From: Streptomyces agglomeratus
GTDB lineage: Bacteria; Actinomycetota; Actinomycetes; Streptomycetales; Streptomycetaceae
Assembly (NCBI RefSeq): GCF_001746415.1
Contig: NZ_MEHJ01000001.1
Span: 8,261,023-8,325,022 of the forward strand
Reading direction: 5' to 3'
Length of the DNA stretch: 64,000 nt
Shown here: in pieces, positions 17,885 through 27,516 of the stretch
Numbering within the stretch: position 1 is the stretch's first letter
Layout: each line of letters starts with the position of its first letter
Translations under genes and position numbers: made by a program
The notes under the pieces: model-generated
What the model was told of the DNA's origin: nothing
What the model saw: the letters and a program-made list of their open reading frames with translations, nothing else
Databases searched by the model: none

Positions 17885-18898
17885 TCACTTCGTGGCGAGG
17901 TAGAGGTCGGTGGGGGCAGGGCGGGCGGACTGCGTGCCGCGCAGCAGCGGGGTGAAGATCGGGGCGAAGGGCCCGTGCTCCTGGAGCTGCTGCAGGGTGG
18001 TGACGCCGATGGTGATGTCGCCCTTGAGCCGGCTGAGGCGGACGTCCGCGCCGGCGCGCGTGTAGAGGTCCTCGGTGCGCGCGGCAAGGCGTTGCGGGCG
18101 CCGGTCGGGCTCCCCGGCCTTCGGCGGCGCCGCATCAAGGACCACCAGGACCCGGGGGAAGACCGGGTAGTTGTACATCCACGCCGGCCGGGTCGCGTTC
18201 GGGGTCCGGCGCGTGCGGTCCGCGCTCTGCGGGACGTACTCGTACAGCCGTCCGTACGCCTGCAGCTTCGCGGCGAGCCGCGCGGAGGTCATCGTGGCGC
18301 GGTCGAGCTCGACGAAGAAGCTGAGCATGGTGCGCCGTCCGTTCTGCACGTGCACGTAGTTGAGGACGGCGTCGCTGATGACGTGGTCGTCCTCGAAGCG
18401 GCGCTGGCCGTCGCGGATCCGGTTGGCGACCTCGGGGGTCCAGTCCAGCGGTCCGCACTCGTGACCCAGCCGGCGCGCCCACTCGACGAAGGCGACCCCG
18501 ACATCGTTCACCGCGAGCGTGTGCGCCTGCCGGGCACCGGCGACGGACTGGGGCGTCACCCGGTACGGCCGCGAGGGCAGCTCGCCGGCCTCCTCCGCGG
18601 ACTCCGCCCCGGCTTCGGTGAGGAACCACAGGAACGGCTGGCTCTGTACCCGCCCGCGGCCGCCGGGCCCCTGGGCGCGGATCCGGGCGACCAGCCCGGC
18701 CTGGTACAGCTCGCTGAGCTGCCAGCGCAGGTACACGGGGCGGGCTGGCCGCTTCTCGGGCAGGGTCAGCAGCACGTGGAGCTGCTGGGTGGAGAGCACT
18801 CGATGCTGGTACAGCAGCGCCAGGACCTCGCTGCCGATCGCGTGGAAGCTGCGTGTGGGCGCCACCGCGGCGGCCGCTTCGACGGGGGGCAGGTTCAT
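17885..18898 (-). CDS. Replication-relaxation family protein (337 aa)
   Basis: The protein starts with a winged-helix-like segment (VLALLYQHRVLSTQQLHVLL) and then carries the layout of Replic_Relax proteins: GARQAHTLAVNDVGVAFV, a basic/acidic core FEDDHVISDAVLNY and FFVELDRATMTSARLAAKL. These proteins occur in actinobacterial conjugative elements next to VirD4/TraG-like ATPases and are thought to take part in relaxation or replication of the element. The start overlaps the stop of the ATPase gene (ATGA at 18895-18898), so both are translated together. Confidence 0.82.
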   Translation of the reverse strand: MNLPPVEAAAAVAPTRSFHAIGSEVLALLYQHRVLSTQQLHVLLTLPEKRPARPVYLRWQLSELYQAGLVARIRAQGPGGRGRVQSQPFLWFLTEAGAESAEEAGELPSRPYRVTPQSVAGARQAHTLAVNDVGVAFVEWARRLGHECGPLDWTPEVANRIRDGQRRFEDDHVISDAVLNYVHVQNGRRTMLSFFVELDRATMTSARLAAKLQAYGRLYEYVPQSADRTRRTPNATRPAWMYNYPVFPRVLVVLDAAPPKAGEPDRRPQRLAARTEDLYTRAGADVRLSRLKGDITIGVTTLQQLQEHGPFAPIFTPLLRGTQSARPAPTDLYLATK

Positions 18899-21381
18899 CC
18901 GAGCCTCGACGGGTTCTGGTGGGAGTTGATCGGGTGGACGTTGTCGGGGGCTTCATCGGCCGGAGCCGGCTCCGCGCCGCTGATGACGGTTCCTTCGCTG
19001 TCGTGGACACGCGGCTTGGCCGCCCCGCTCCGGGACTCGGTGGCGTCGACCGGCCCGTCCAGGCTCTCGAGGTCGGGCGGTGCGGCCTCGTCGGAGTCGG
19101 ACTCATCCGACGGCAGATCGGCGCCGGCCTGGTCGTCGTCGTCCGGCGGGACGTCGAGCCTGACGATGAACCGGCGCAGTCGCGAGTCCAGGCGGCGCAG
19201 GTCGGTGAGGATGTCGCGGACCGAGCGCCGCTGCAGGTTCTCGTCGATGGCCCGCGCCAGCCGCTCCTCGTTCTGCGGCCGGTAGTAGTCGCCGTACAGG
19301 TCTTCCACCGAGGCACCGCGAACTCGGAACGGGTCGGTCGAGCCACTTTCGAGGGTCACGGACATCACGTAGCTGTACCGGTTGAGCTGGACGATTGTGT
19401 CGGGGGCGACCTTCTTGCCCCAGCGGCGGGTGACCAGCGTCGCCTCGTCGACGTCGGACGCGGTCGTCGACAGGATGGACAGGTTCTGCAGCAGGCCCTG
19501 CCTGGTTGTGGCGCTCAACCGCTGCGCCATCTGCGTCATGGCGAGCAACTTGACGTTGTACTTGCGCAGCTGCTCGGTGATCTGGGCGAGGGTGCCCTTG
19601 GACGCGCCGTCCACGCTGGTCAGCTCGTCGATGAAGGTGTAGAAGTCGCGGCGCTGGTCGGGCGGGGTATCGCGTCGTGAGAGGCCGGCCCGGAAGAGGT
19701 CGTAAATCAACAGGGAGCTAATGATGCGGTCGACGTCGCCGGTGCCAGCGGGGCAGACGAAGACGATCTTCCCGGTATCCATGGCGTGCCGGATGTCGTA
19801 CGTCGACCGGCTCGAACCGAGGAACGCCTTGATTGCGTTGCTGGACGAGAGTCGCTCGATGATGTTGGTGACGACAGGGATGGCTTCCTTGCTGTAGCCC
19901 GGGAAGACGTTCTCCCAGAAGTCCCGGATGTCCTTGGGCAGGTACGGCAGCACGTTGGTGCGCCAGACGGCATCAGTGAGGATCGTGCGGATCTGGAAGA
20001 CGGTGGGAGCCAGGTCGGGCCGGCCGGCGCGGCAGACGTGCCACGACAGGTACACCAGGGACTCGACCGCCCTCGTCAGGATGGTCTTCGCACGGCCGGC
20101 GCTGTCGCTCCAGTTCAGGGCCGCGGCGAAGCCGGTGACGATGTACTGGACGAGGTCGGGGATCTCGGACTCGCGCCGGCGCTCCATGGACAGCGGGTTC
20201 CAGGAGCCGACCGCCTTGTCGAGCTCGGGGCTCGTGAGGTCGATCTCCCAGATCCGGTCGGCCAGTTCCTTATGCGCCAGGTACGGCCGGGCACGGGTCC
20301 AGCCGTCACCGTGGGGGTCGAGGAAGAGCACGCCGAACCCGCCATGGGCGATCGCGATCGCCTGGACGAGCGACATCTCAGTCTTTCCGAAGCCGGACTT
20401 GCCGAGGAACAGGGCGAAGAGCAGGTATTTCAGCGGGACACCGGCGAGACGCTCTCCGCCGCCGGACTTGGCCACCCACCCCAGGGGCAGCAGACCGCGC
20501 TGGCCCGTCCACGTCGGGAGCGCTGTGGGCGGCGGCGGGACGACTCCGCCCGAGCGGGTGATGTTCGGGGCCATGTTGTGCTTGGTGGGCGGCTTGAGCA
20601 GCCCGGCGATCTCCTGGGCGGTCACCCAGGAGTGACGGCGCGGTACGAAGAGCCCGGTCTCGAAGCGGCGGTCGAACTTGCCCCGGTAGATCCAGTGGTC
20701 CGCCCGGACGCGGGTGACACCAAGGTGGAGACCGACGGAACGGAGGTGGTTGTCGCCGGACCACGGCTCCAGGGCGGCAAGGACCTGGTCCAGCAGCATC
20801 CGGGCCCGGTACTCGTCGCGTGCGCAGGTGCGGACGAGTAGTTGCATGGAGAAGACGGGCTCGGCGCCGGGGACCAGTTTGCCCATGGCGGCCTTCATGT
20901 CCGTGACGCGGTGGGTGGTGCGCTGCTGGTGGTGCGGGCGCTGGCGGGCGCCACCGCCCTGGTTGCCCTTCACCTCGGTGGCGATCTCGGACATCACCTG
21001 GCCGAGGTCGAAGCCGAACCGGTTGGTGCGCTGCTGTGGCATGCCGGGTATGGCCGGTCCATCGGAGGGATTGCGGCGGACCTGGGCCAGCAGGCGCCGG
21101 CGGCGGCTGCTGACACGGTTCGGAGCGACGGGCACGAGGTCCAGGACGACGTCGGCGCTCTCGCCGAGGTCCTCGCGGACGTCGGCTACCGCATTGGCCA
21201 GCGCCTCGAGCGGGTCCGGAGTGAGCGGTACTTCGCGCAGGGCGAGGTGGTCGGGGAGGGCCAGAGCGAGCTCGGCGCGGGCGTAGTGCAGCTCCTGGGT
21301 GGCCGGCTTGCTGCGGCCGTCCGCTTCCGGCTTGGCGAGATCGATCGGCGGAGCGACGGTCGGGTCTGGTGCGATGGTCAT
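18895..21381 (-). CDS. VirD4/TraG-like coupling ATPase (828 aa)
   Basis: A Walker A (LGKSGFGKTEMS, about residues 325-335) and Walker B (FYTFIDELTSVDG, about 578-590) frame a FtsK/HerA/TraG-type motor. Other landmarks are DPHGDGW after the P-loop and QLRKYNVKLLAMTQMAQRL near the sensor region. The first 300 residues are unlike classical VirD4 and show no obvious membrane helix; the small membrane protein encoded just upstream (21413-21898) may provide the anchor. Coupling proteins link the relaxosome to the secretion channel. It is the second gene of the operon behind the element at 22000-22037. Confidence 0.88.
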   Translation of the reverse strand: MTIAPDPTVAPPIDLAKPEADGRSKPATQELHYARAELALALPDHLALREVPLTPDPLEALANAVADVREDLGESADVVLDLVPVAPNRVSSRRRRLLAQVRRNPSDGPAIPGMPQQRTNRFGFDLGQVMSEIATEVKGNQGGGARQRPHHQQRTTHRVTDMKAAMGKLVPGAEPVFSMQLLVRTCARDEYRARMLLDQVLAALEPWSGDNHLRSVGLHLGVTRVRADHWIYRGKFDRRFETGLFVPRRHSWVTAQEIAGLLKPPTKHNMAPNITRSGGVVPPPPTALPTWTGQRGLLPLGWVAKSGGGERLAGVPLKYLLFALFLGKSGFGKTEMSLVQAIAIAHGGFGVLFLDPHGDGWTRARPYLAHKELADRIWEIDLTSPELDKAVGSWNPLSMERRRESEIPDLVQYIVTGFAAALNWSDSAGRAKTILTRAVESLVYLSWHVCRAGRPDLAPTVFQIRTILTDAVWRTNVLPYLPKDIRDFWENVFPGYSKEAIPVVTNIIERLSSSNAIKAFLGSSRSTYDIRHAMDTGKIVFVCPAGTGDVDRIISSLLIYDLFRAGLSRRDTPPDQRRDFYTFIDELTSVDGASKGTLAQITEQLRKYNVKLLAMTQMAQRLSATTRQGLLQNLSILSTTASDVDEATLVTRRWGKKVAPDTIVQLNRYSYVMSVTLESGSTDPFRVRGASVEDLYGDYYRPQNEERLARAIDENLQRRSVRDILTDLRRLDSRLRRFIVRLDVPPDDDDQAGADLPSDESDSDEAAPPDLESLDGPVDATESRSGAAKPRVHDSEGTVISGAEPAPADEAPDNVHPINSHQNPSRLG

Positions 21382-21412
21382 GATCTACCTGTCTGTGGTG
21401 TGCGTCAGGGCG

Positions 21413-21898
21413 TCAGGAGCCGAGCCGGATCTGCGGTCGTTCGCGCGTGGCACGGCCGTCGCCCTCCACGGGCCGCATCTCGACCTGGGCGTAGCCCTGG
21501 TGGCGCAACACCGACATGGCTCGGTCCGGGCCCTCGACCCTCATAGACAGCGATCCGTTGGAGCAGGTGAAGCGGACGCGCAGGGCGCTGGTCCGGGTCG
21601 AGGAGAAGAGCCAGCGCGACACGCTCTTGTGCGCGCGGGCCATCTGGTGTCCGAAGCGGATGACCTCTTCCGGCTTCGGGTCGAAGCCGGTGGTCGGCAG
21701 CACTTCCAGAGCCGTTCGCTTGGACATCGGGCCGTGGGAGAGGGCCCAGCGGACCGCGGCAGCGGCACCGCCGGCAGCAAGAGCGACCAGCGCGACCCAC
21801 CAGACGTTGGCCATCACCGAGTCGGCCAGCCGCTCGGCGTGGCCGGGGAGGTCCCCGATGAAGCCGATCACGCCGTCGACGAGGTCGATCGTGGTCAT
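21413..21898 (-). CDS. Small membrane protein upstream of the coupling ATPase (161 aa)
   Basis: The start MTTIDLVDG (ATG 21896-21898) avoids the promoter-like element, which would be read through by the longer open frame. One clear membrane segment (NVWWVALVALAAGGAAAAV) is followed by a cytoplasmic domain of about 95 residues (ALEVLPTTGFDPKPEEVIRF onward) with basic character. It lies 31 bp ahead of the coupling ATPase and probably forms a membrane anchor or accessory subunit for it; this is inference from gene order. Confidence 0.7.
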   Translation of the reverse strand: MTTIDLVDGVIGFIGDLPGHAERLADSVMANVWWVALVALAAGGAAAAVRWALSHGPMSKRTALEVLPTTGFDPKPEEVIRFGHQMARAHKSVSRWLFSSTRTSALRVRFTCSNGSLSMRVEGPDRAMSVLRHQGYAQVEMRPVEGDGRATRERPQIRLGS

Positions 21899-21999
21899 CG
21901 CCCACCGCCTGAGGACGAGGCGCGCGGCGGCGCCGCGGCCGGAACGGGAACGCGGGAAGTCGGGAGCACGGCGGCACCTCCAAAGAGCAAACGGCCTTT

Positions 22000-22037
22000 C
22001 ACCTGCTACAGGTGTCTGGATCCCGCTCGGTGTGACA
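22000..22037 (-). promoter_or_regulatory. Repeated promoter-like element, copy 2
   Basis: TGTCACACC (22029-22037) and ACACCTGTAGCAGGTG (22000-22015), read on the minus strand, have the same 13-bp spacer length as copy 1, and the palindrome is again perfect. An A-rich stretch lies upstream of TGTCAC. It precedes the operon of membrane protein, coupling ATPase, replication-relaxation, ParB-like and DUF4417 genes, 101 bp before the first start codon. Confidence 0.75.
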
Positions 22038-22042
22038 CTCCG

Positions 22043-22409
22043 CTCCAACTTCTTTTCGCCAGCGGTCACACGCGTCGGCGCCACGGGCCTGTAGGTTCCG
22101 ATTTGTTTTGTCGGTCGGTGGGGACGTGACCTGGTGTTCTGAGGTGCTGTCCAGGCTTCTTGTCGAGGATTCGTCCGACAGATCTGTCGGTTTCCTCAGG
22201 CCGTGGTGCGGTGTTGGGTGGTTTCGCGCCGGGCGGTTCGGTAGCCCCCGGTTGTGAAGGTGTAGTAGGTGCGGCGTCTGCCGGGGCAGTGGCCTGGGGT
22301 GCATTGCTTCGAGCCGCTCGGGCTGGGGGACGGACAGTTCCCGGATTAGGTTCGGGGCGATCGGAAATCGCTTGTGGTGATCCGATGGGGCGCCGTACGG
22401 TCGCCTCCG
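22043..22409. other. Junction between backbone and accessory island
   Basis: No convincing gene is seen. The stretch marks the change from the minus-strand backbone to plus-strand accessory genes, and may contain the left junction of the 22.1-27.3 kb island. No direct repeat or att-like sequence was identified. Confidence 0.4.
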
Positions 22410-23318
22410 ATGAACGAGACGCCCGACGTTTTGCCGTTGCCGGACCGGAAACCAGTCGACGCCGCGGTGGCGGGCAGGTTGATCGCCGCGCAGTTCCCGC
22501 AGTGGTCCGACCTCGAGGTCCGGCAGGTCGATGCGCAGGGTTGGGACAACTGCACCTTTCGCCTCGGTGACGAGATGCTGGTGCGGCTACCGACTGCCGA
22601 GGAGTACGCGCTGGCGGTGGAGAAGGAGCACCGGTGGCTGCCGGTTCTCGCACCCGCGTTGCCGTTGGAGGTCCCGGTTCCGGTGGCCAGAGGCGTGCCC
22701 GATGAGGGTTTTCCGCACAACTGGTCGGTCTATCGGTGGATCGGTGGCGAGCCTGCGACCCGTGCCGTCGTCGAGGACATGACGGCGTTCGCCATCCACC
22801 TTGCGAAGTTCCTCGTCTCCCTGCAGCGGATCGACCCGACAGGCGGACCGGGCCCGGGACTGCACAATTGGTTCCGAGGCGGACCACTGACGACCTACGA
22901 CGGGTGGGCCCGGGCCGCCCTGGAGACGTTGGACGGCCTGATCCGGACCGAGATCGCCGAGGAGATCTGGGAACGGGCGTTGAGAGCCCCGTGGGACGGT
23001 CAGCCGGTCTGGTTCCACGGTGACATGGCCTCGGGAAACCTGCTGGTGAAGGACGGTGCGCTCGCGGCCGTCATCGACTTCGGCACCTGCGGAGTCGGAG
23101 ACCCTGCCTGCGATCTGGCGATCGCCTGGACGATGCTGACCGGCAAGAGCCGGGCCGCGTTCCGCGATCAACTAGGGGTGGACGAGGCGACCTGGGAGCG
23201 TGGACAAGGCTGGGCGCTCTGGAAGGCCCTGGTCGTCTGCGCCGGAGCGGTTCGCGATGGCGATGGCCTGCCGATGGATGCGTCGTACGTTCTTGAGGAG
23301 ATCCTCGCCGCCCATTAG
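22410..23318 (+). CDS. Aminoglycoside phosphotransferase (APH) family kinase (302 aa)
   Basis: The kinase landmarks are complete: DNCTFRLGDEMLVRLP near residue 40-60 (nucleotide-binding lysine replaced by the RLP strand typical of this subfamily), FHGDMASGNLLV (catalytic loop HGDxxxxN) and AVIDFGTCGVGDPACDLA (metal-binding DFG). This subfamily includes enzymes annotated as aminoglycoside or macrolide phosphotransferases; the substrate cannot be told from sequence. ATG 22410 was chosen (MNETPDVLPLPD); a GTG at 22374 is in frame too. It is the first gene of the accessory island. Confidence 0.85.
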   Translation: MNETPDVLPLPDRKPVDAAVAGRLIAAQFPQWSDLEVRQVDAQGWDNCTFRLGDEMLVRLPTAEEYALAVEKEHRWLPVLAPALPLEVPVPVARGVPDEGFPHNWSVYRWIGGEPATRAVVEDMTAFAIHLAKFLVSLQRIDPTGGPGPGLHNWFRGGPLTTYDGWARAALETLDGLIRTEIAEEIWERALRAPWDGQPVWFHGDMASGNLLVKDGALAAVIDFGTCGVGDPACDLAIAWTMLTGKSRAAFRDQLGVDEATWERGQGWALWKALVVCAGAVRDGDGLPMDASYVLEEILAAH

Positions 23319-23401
23319 CGGCTGGACAGACCGACTAAGCGCTGTCCGTAAATGATCTTCGGGTTGCCTCGGGCATGGTGGTTGCTGTGCGACCCGCTCG
23401 T

Positions 23402-24027
23402 TCATCCGGCGAGGGTGAGGTTGTGCATCCGGGCGATGCCGAGCATGGCGTGGTGGACGCCGTCGCCTTTGAGGCGGCAGTCGCGGAGGATCTTCCAGGT
23501 CTTCATGCGGGCGAAGAAGTGCTCGACGCGGGCGCGGACCTGCTTGTGGGACTTGTTGTGTTCCTCTTTCCAGTCCAGGAGTCCGGCCTGGCCGCGCTCG
23601 CGGCGGTGTGGGATGACCAGTCCGGTGCCCGGGTAGCCGCCGTCGGCGATCGTGAGGGTCTTGCCGACGGCGGTCTTGGCGCCGGACTCCTCCCATGCCT
23701 TGCAGTCGTTGCGGTTCCCGGCGAGCGGCCGGCCGACCACGACGACCAGGCGGGTGTCGGCGTCGATGACGACCTGGTGGTTGGAGGAGTACCGGTAGTT
23801 CTAATAGCTCATCGGCGCTTGCGGGGCGGGAGCGCGAGCATCGGCCCGAGGTGGTCGATGAAGCGGTCCGCCGCCGACTTGGACACCCCGAACAGCGGGG
23901 CGAGTTGCCGCATGGTCACGTTCGTGCGCCAGTAGGCCGCGACCAGCAGTGCCCGGTCCTCCAGCGGAAGGCTCCACGGCCGGCCCTTGCGGATGGTGTT
24001 TGCACCCTGGCGCCGCAGAACGGTCAC
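23402..24027 (-). pseudogene. IS5-family transposase remnant with internal deletion
   Basis: The N-terminal fragment (24027 to 23809; IRKGRPWSLPLEDRALLVAA, VSKSAADRFIDHLGPMLALP) ends in a stop after PRKRR. In another phase the sequence resumes as NYRYSSNHQVVIDADTRLVV and then VVGRPLAGNRNDCKAW to 23402, with HFFARMKTWKIL near the end. About 25 codons, including the first catalytic Asp region, are missing between the two parts. The 5' end also looks truncated. The copy is non-functional. Confidence 0.8.
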
Positions 24028-24195
24028 CAGTTTCCCGATGGCTCAGCCCGCTGAACGGGGCTATCCAGGACGGCTCCGACGCCGTGATCACACCACGGCG
24101 AGATCGTCTCAGCTTGATCATGCTGCGGGGTCGCCAGCGTCTGGCGGGACATATCTCGGTCGCCCGGACGGATTCGGCATGAGAGCCTCACGCCC

Positions 24196-24609
24196 GTGGC
24201 TACTGAAACCGAGGTGGGAGAGCTGTTGCACCGGCGCGGCTGGCGGACGGCATTCACGGTCGCTGACCAGGTGGACGCGTGGGCTGCCCTGGTGAGCGTC
24301 ATCGAGGGCGGCTACGGCGACGACATTTATGAGTACACCAACGACCTCTACTGCCGAAACTGGCTGCATGAGGCGTGGCTCCTGCTGGACGAACACGTCG
24401 TCCAGCTCTGGACCCCACGGATCAAAGCTCTGGACGACCAGTACAAGACCGGGACCATCGACGACGACGGACAAGCACTCGATCAGTTCCACAGGCTGCC
24501 CGGCCCCGACCTGTGGTGGTGGCGGCGCCACCCCCGCATCCTCACCGGAGACCTCGGGCGTTCGCTTCGCTCGGTCGGTGCTATCGGCGCCGACCCGGAC
24601 ACGGCATAA
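24196..24609 (+). CDS. Hypothetical protein (137 aa)
   Basis: A GTG at 24196 opens a tryptophan- and acid-rich protein (MATETEVGELLHRRGWRTA, IYEYTNDLYCRNWLHEAWLL, LPGPDLWWWRRHPRIL). The composition is that of a real globular protein and the other frames are interrupted. No family was recognised. It sits between two IS copies and is probably cargo of the accessory island. Confidence 0.65.
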   Translation: MATETEVGELLHRRGWRTAFTVADQVDAWAALVSVIEGGYGDDIYEYTNDLYCRNWLHEAWLLLDEHVVQLWTPRIKALDDQYKTGTIDDDGQALDQFHRLPGPDLWWWRRHPRILTGDLGRSLRSVGAIGADPDTA

Positions 24610-24794
24610 CCCTCAGCCTCGGGCCGCCACCAGCGCTGGCCTGAGCGGAACAACCCAACGAAGACTGGACCACGGACCGACAGCGTGACGCTGGCGCCGT
24701 ACCGAGTTGTCCTGTCGCAGTGCATCTGTCAGATGGCGAGCCGTTGACCTGATGGGGCGCCATGTGGTCATGTCCCTTCTCGTGGTGTAGGCGA

Positions 24795-26048
24795 TCAGTC
24801 GTTTGACGTGGCGGGTAGGACGGTCGGGGTGTCGGTGTAGAGGGCGTCCATGCTCTCGTTGGAGAGGTAGCGGCGGGGGAAGGCGATCCATTCGTCGTGG
24901 AGTTCGGCGAGGACTGCGGTGGCAAGGCGGAGGACGGCGGCTGGGTTCGGGAAGACCTGGACGACGTCGGTGCGGCGTTTGATCTCCCGGTTCAGCCGTT
25001 CCAGCGGGTTCGTGGACTGGATCTTCTTCCAGTGCTGGTGGGGGAAGTCCGCGAACGCGGTCAGGTCTTCCTTGGCTTCCAGCAGCATCTTTCTGACCTT
25101 GGGGAACTGTCGGCCGAGCATGTCAGCGACGGTGTCGAGCTGGGTGCGGACCGCGTCCGCGGTGGGCTGGGCGAAGACGGTGCGGATCGTCGCCGCGACC
25201 ATCTCCGCCGACCCTTTCGGGATCACTGCGAAAACGTTGCGGACGAAGTGGACACGACAGCGCTGCCAGGCGGCGCCGAGCATGACCTTGCGGATCGCCT
25301 TGACCAGGCCGCTGTGGCTGTCGGAGATGACCAGGCGGACGCCGGTCAGACCGCGTTCTCGCAGGGAGCGCAGGAACTGGGCCCAGAACACTTCGGTCTC
25401 GCTGTCGCCGACCATGACCCCGACGACTTCCCGGCCGCCGTCCTGGGTGACGCCGGTGGCGATGACGATCGCCTGGGACACGATGCGGTGGTCGACACGG
25501 GCCTTGACGTAGGTGGCGTCGAGGAACAGGTAGGGGAACCGGATGTGGTCCAGCGGACGGGTCCGGAAAGCGTCGAGCTGTTCGTCCAGCTCAGCGCAGA
25601 TCCGGGAGACCTCGCTCTTGGATATCCCGGTGTCCGAGCCGAGGGCTTTGACCAGGTCGTCGACGGAGCGGGTGGAGACGCCGTGGACGTATGCCTCCAT
25701 GATGACCGCGTAGAGGGCCTGGTCGATGCGTCGCCGACGCTCGAGGAGGCTGGGGAAGAAGCTTCCGGCCCGCAGTTTCGGGATGGCGAGTTCCAGGTCG
25801 CCGGCCTGCGTGGTCACCGTCTTCTCCCGGTGCCCGTTGCGCCAGGTGGTGCGGGTTCCGGTGTGTTCGCCCCACTCGGCGCCGATCTTTGTGGTGGCCT
25901 CGGCCTCGATCAGTTCCTGAAGCAGCCGCTCGGCGACCTCTCGGACAAGTTCAAGACCATCGGCCGAACGTAGTGACTCAAGCAGGCGAAGTAGGTCATG
26001 CTGGGACAAGGCCACCGTGCACCCCCTGGGGTCGAACTGCCCGTTCAC
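24795..26048 (-). CDS. IS256-family transposase (417 aa)
   Basis: The gene is full length for the family. Landmarks include GNGHREKTVTTQAG-like sequence near residue 70, GVSTRSVDDLVKALG, FLDATYVKARVDHRIVSQ (first Asp region), VISDSHSGLVKAIRKVMLG (second Asp) and WKKIQSTNPLERLNREIKRR (Glu region). The C-terminus (FPRRYLSNESMDALY) is also intact. The frame is uninterrupted, so this copy could be active. A GTG about 12 codons inside may be the true start. Short, imperfect GTCCTG-containing ends lie near 24705 and 26050. Confidence 0.92.
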   Translation of the reverse strand: MNGQFDPRGCTVALSQHDLLRLLESLRSADGLELVREVAERLLQELIEAEATTKIGAEWGEHTGTRTTWRNGHREKTVTTQAGDLELAIPKLRAGSFFPSLLERRRRIDQALYAVIMEAYVHGVSTRSVDDLVKALGSDTGISKSEVSRICAELDEQLDAFRTRPLDHIRFPYLFLDATYVKARVDHRIVSQAIVIATGVTQDGGREVVGVMVGDSETEVFWAQFLRSLRERGLTGVRLVISDSHSGLVKAIRKVMLGAAWQRCRVHFVRNVFAVIPKGSAEMVAATIRTVFAQPTADAVRTQLDTVADMLGRQFPKVRKMLLEAKEDLTAFADFPHQHWKKIQSTNPLERLNREIKRRTDVVQVFPNPAAVLRLATAVLAELHDEWIAFPRRYLSNESMDALYTDTPTVLPATSND

Positions 26049-26581
26049 TCAGGACAGTTGCACGGTGGCCTGCCAGTTGAGCAGGGAGCAGTCACCGGCA
26101 GACGGTGCACCCGAGGGAGCAGAACCCGCGCACTCAACCGCGGAGATCCCCTACACCACACAGCGGGACGCCATCCGCCATGTTGATTGAGAAGGCTCGC
26201 CCTCGGTTTTCTCAACGGACATGGCATTCACGGAATCATGCTGACGGACGGGACAGCTGACTCAGCCGTCTTGCTCTTCGGTGGAGCTGCCCATGGCCTC
26301 CTGCAGACGGCGTTGAGCCGCATCCAGACTTCCGCGCAGTCAGCACCGAAGATCCTGGGAAGTGCCTTGTCCAATGTCCCCCCGAGCTTGTGGATCGGGG
26401 CCCGCGCGGCCGGATTGTCGACGAGACAGCTGCGTGAGTATTTGATAACTCCGACTAATCCGACATTGGGGCAGTGATGATCGGAACAGGCTCTGTGGCC
26501 AAGTGCACGCGAGTGCGTGCAGACTGCCGTGGTTGGGTCACGACATCGTTCGTCATACGGGTCTGGTCGCGAGGAGTGCCG
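26049..26581. other. Gene-free stretch between IS256 and DUF6461 gene
   Basis: An open frame at 26187-26477 on the plus strand is not convincing: its composition is not like a folded protein and it has no ribosome binding site. The left part should contain the IS256 right end. Nothing else is seen. Confidence 0.4.
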
Positions 26582-27172
26582 GTGACAGGTTTGGGCTGGA
26601 TGTACGGGAAAGACCTGCCGTTGGTGAGTCTCACGTTCGCGCGAGACCTTGCGGCTCCGCAGCTTCTGGGCCGGATGGGGGCCGATCCCGCGACTCTGAC
26701 CGTACGGGATCAGGATGATTTCCACGACGAGTTCGAGGACCGTCTCGACGACATGGACGCGTACCTGGTGACTGCTGGCCGGTGCGGTAACTGGGCGTGG
26801 GCCTGGGAGCATGCCAGTTGGCGGTGTGTAGAGGGCACGGAGCTGATCAGTGACGTTTCTCAGGGAACGGCTGCTGTTGTATTGCACTTCGATGGCAACG
26901 GCCGGGCGGAATTCTGGTACGCCGAGAATGGCCACCTGCTCACCGGCTTCAATTCCGAGACAAGCCTCCGGCTGGAGGATCGCTTCGGAGTCGAGCCCTT
27001 GCGATTCGACCCCGAGCTGCGTGTATACGGTGCGATCCCGGAGGCCAACGACTACGGTCCGTTGGGTTCGCGAGCACTCTTCCTACGCATCGCGGAAGGT
27101 TTGGGTATCGGGCTGCCTCATGGTGATCTGTTCACCGAACCGGTTCTCAGCGCTCAGCTCACCTCACGGTAG
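26582..27172 (+). CDS. DUF6461-like protein (196 aa)
   Basis: GTG 26582 follows GAGGAG at a suitable distance. The N-terminus GLGWMYGKDLPLVSLTFARD and the centre GRCGNWAWAWEHASWRC have the layout of DUF6461 proteins, a Streptomyces-rich family of unknown function. The rest (FDGNGRAEFWYAENGHLLTGF, then NDYGPLGSRALFLRIAEGL) is likewise consistent. The 3' end overlaps the opposite-strand transposase fragment by nine bases. Confidence 0.75.
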   Translation: MTGLGWMYGKDLPLVSLTFARDLAAPQLLGRMGADPATLTVRDQDDFHDEFEDRLDDMDAYLVTAGRCGNWAWAWEHASWRCVEGTELISDVSQGTAAVVLHFDGNGRAEFWYAENGHLLTGFNSETSLRLEDRFGVEPLRFDPELRVYGAIPEANDYGPLGSRALFLRIAEGLGIGLPHGDLFTEPVLSAQLTSR

Positions 27173-27313
27173 GGCTGGAAGAACGTTGGCGCCACCGTCT
27201 TCGCTGACCAGCCGCAAGGCCATTCCCTCCAGCCCGACGATTTGCTGAGTGCGGCCCTCGAACCGGATTCGATCCCCGACCCGCAGCACCCCCCGCGGAG
27301 TCAGCTCACCCAT
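27164..27313 (-). pseudogene. N-terminal fragment of a Mu-type transposase-like protein (49 aa)
   Basis: The start ATG 27311-27313 has an excellent ribosome binding site (GGAGGTGGG). The product begins MGELTPRGVLRVGDRIRFEG and continues to GMALRLVSEDGG, which resembles the N-terminal SH3-like domain of large Mu-type transposon integrases of Streptomyces. It stops after 49 residues where such proteins normally continue for hundreds. It is probably the scar of a deleted transposon at the island's right edge. Confidence 0.45.
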
Positions 27314-27516
27314 GTCCCACCTCCGCGAGACCGACCCGAGAGCCGTCGCTCAGCGGGATCGCCAAATCGACGTGCAGGTCACCGCACCACAACAGGTGAA
27401 AGAGCGTGGGCATCACAGCCAGCCGTGCGACAAGTTGCTGACAAGTCACTTGGAAAACGACATCTCTATTCGGAACCTACAGGGCCCCGCAGGGGGAGCG
27501 CGTGACGCCGGCAGGG

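Noticed and set aside
26187..26477. Plus-strand 96-residue open frame
   Set aside because: No ribosome binding site, no family and a random-like composition.
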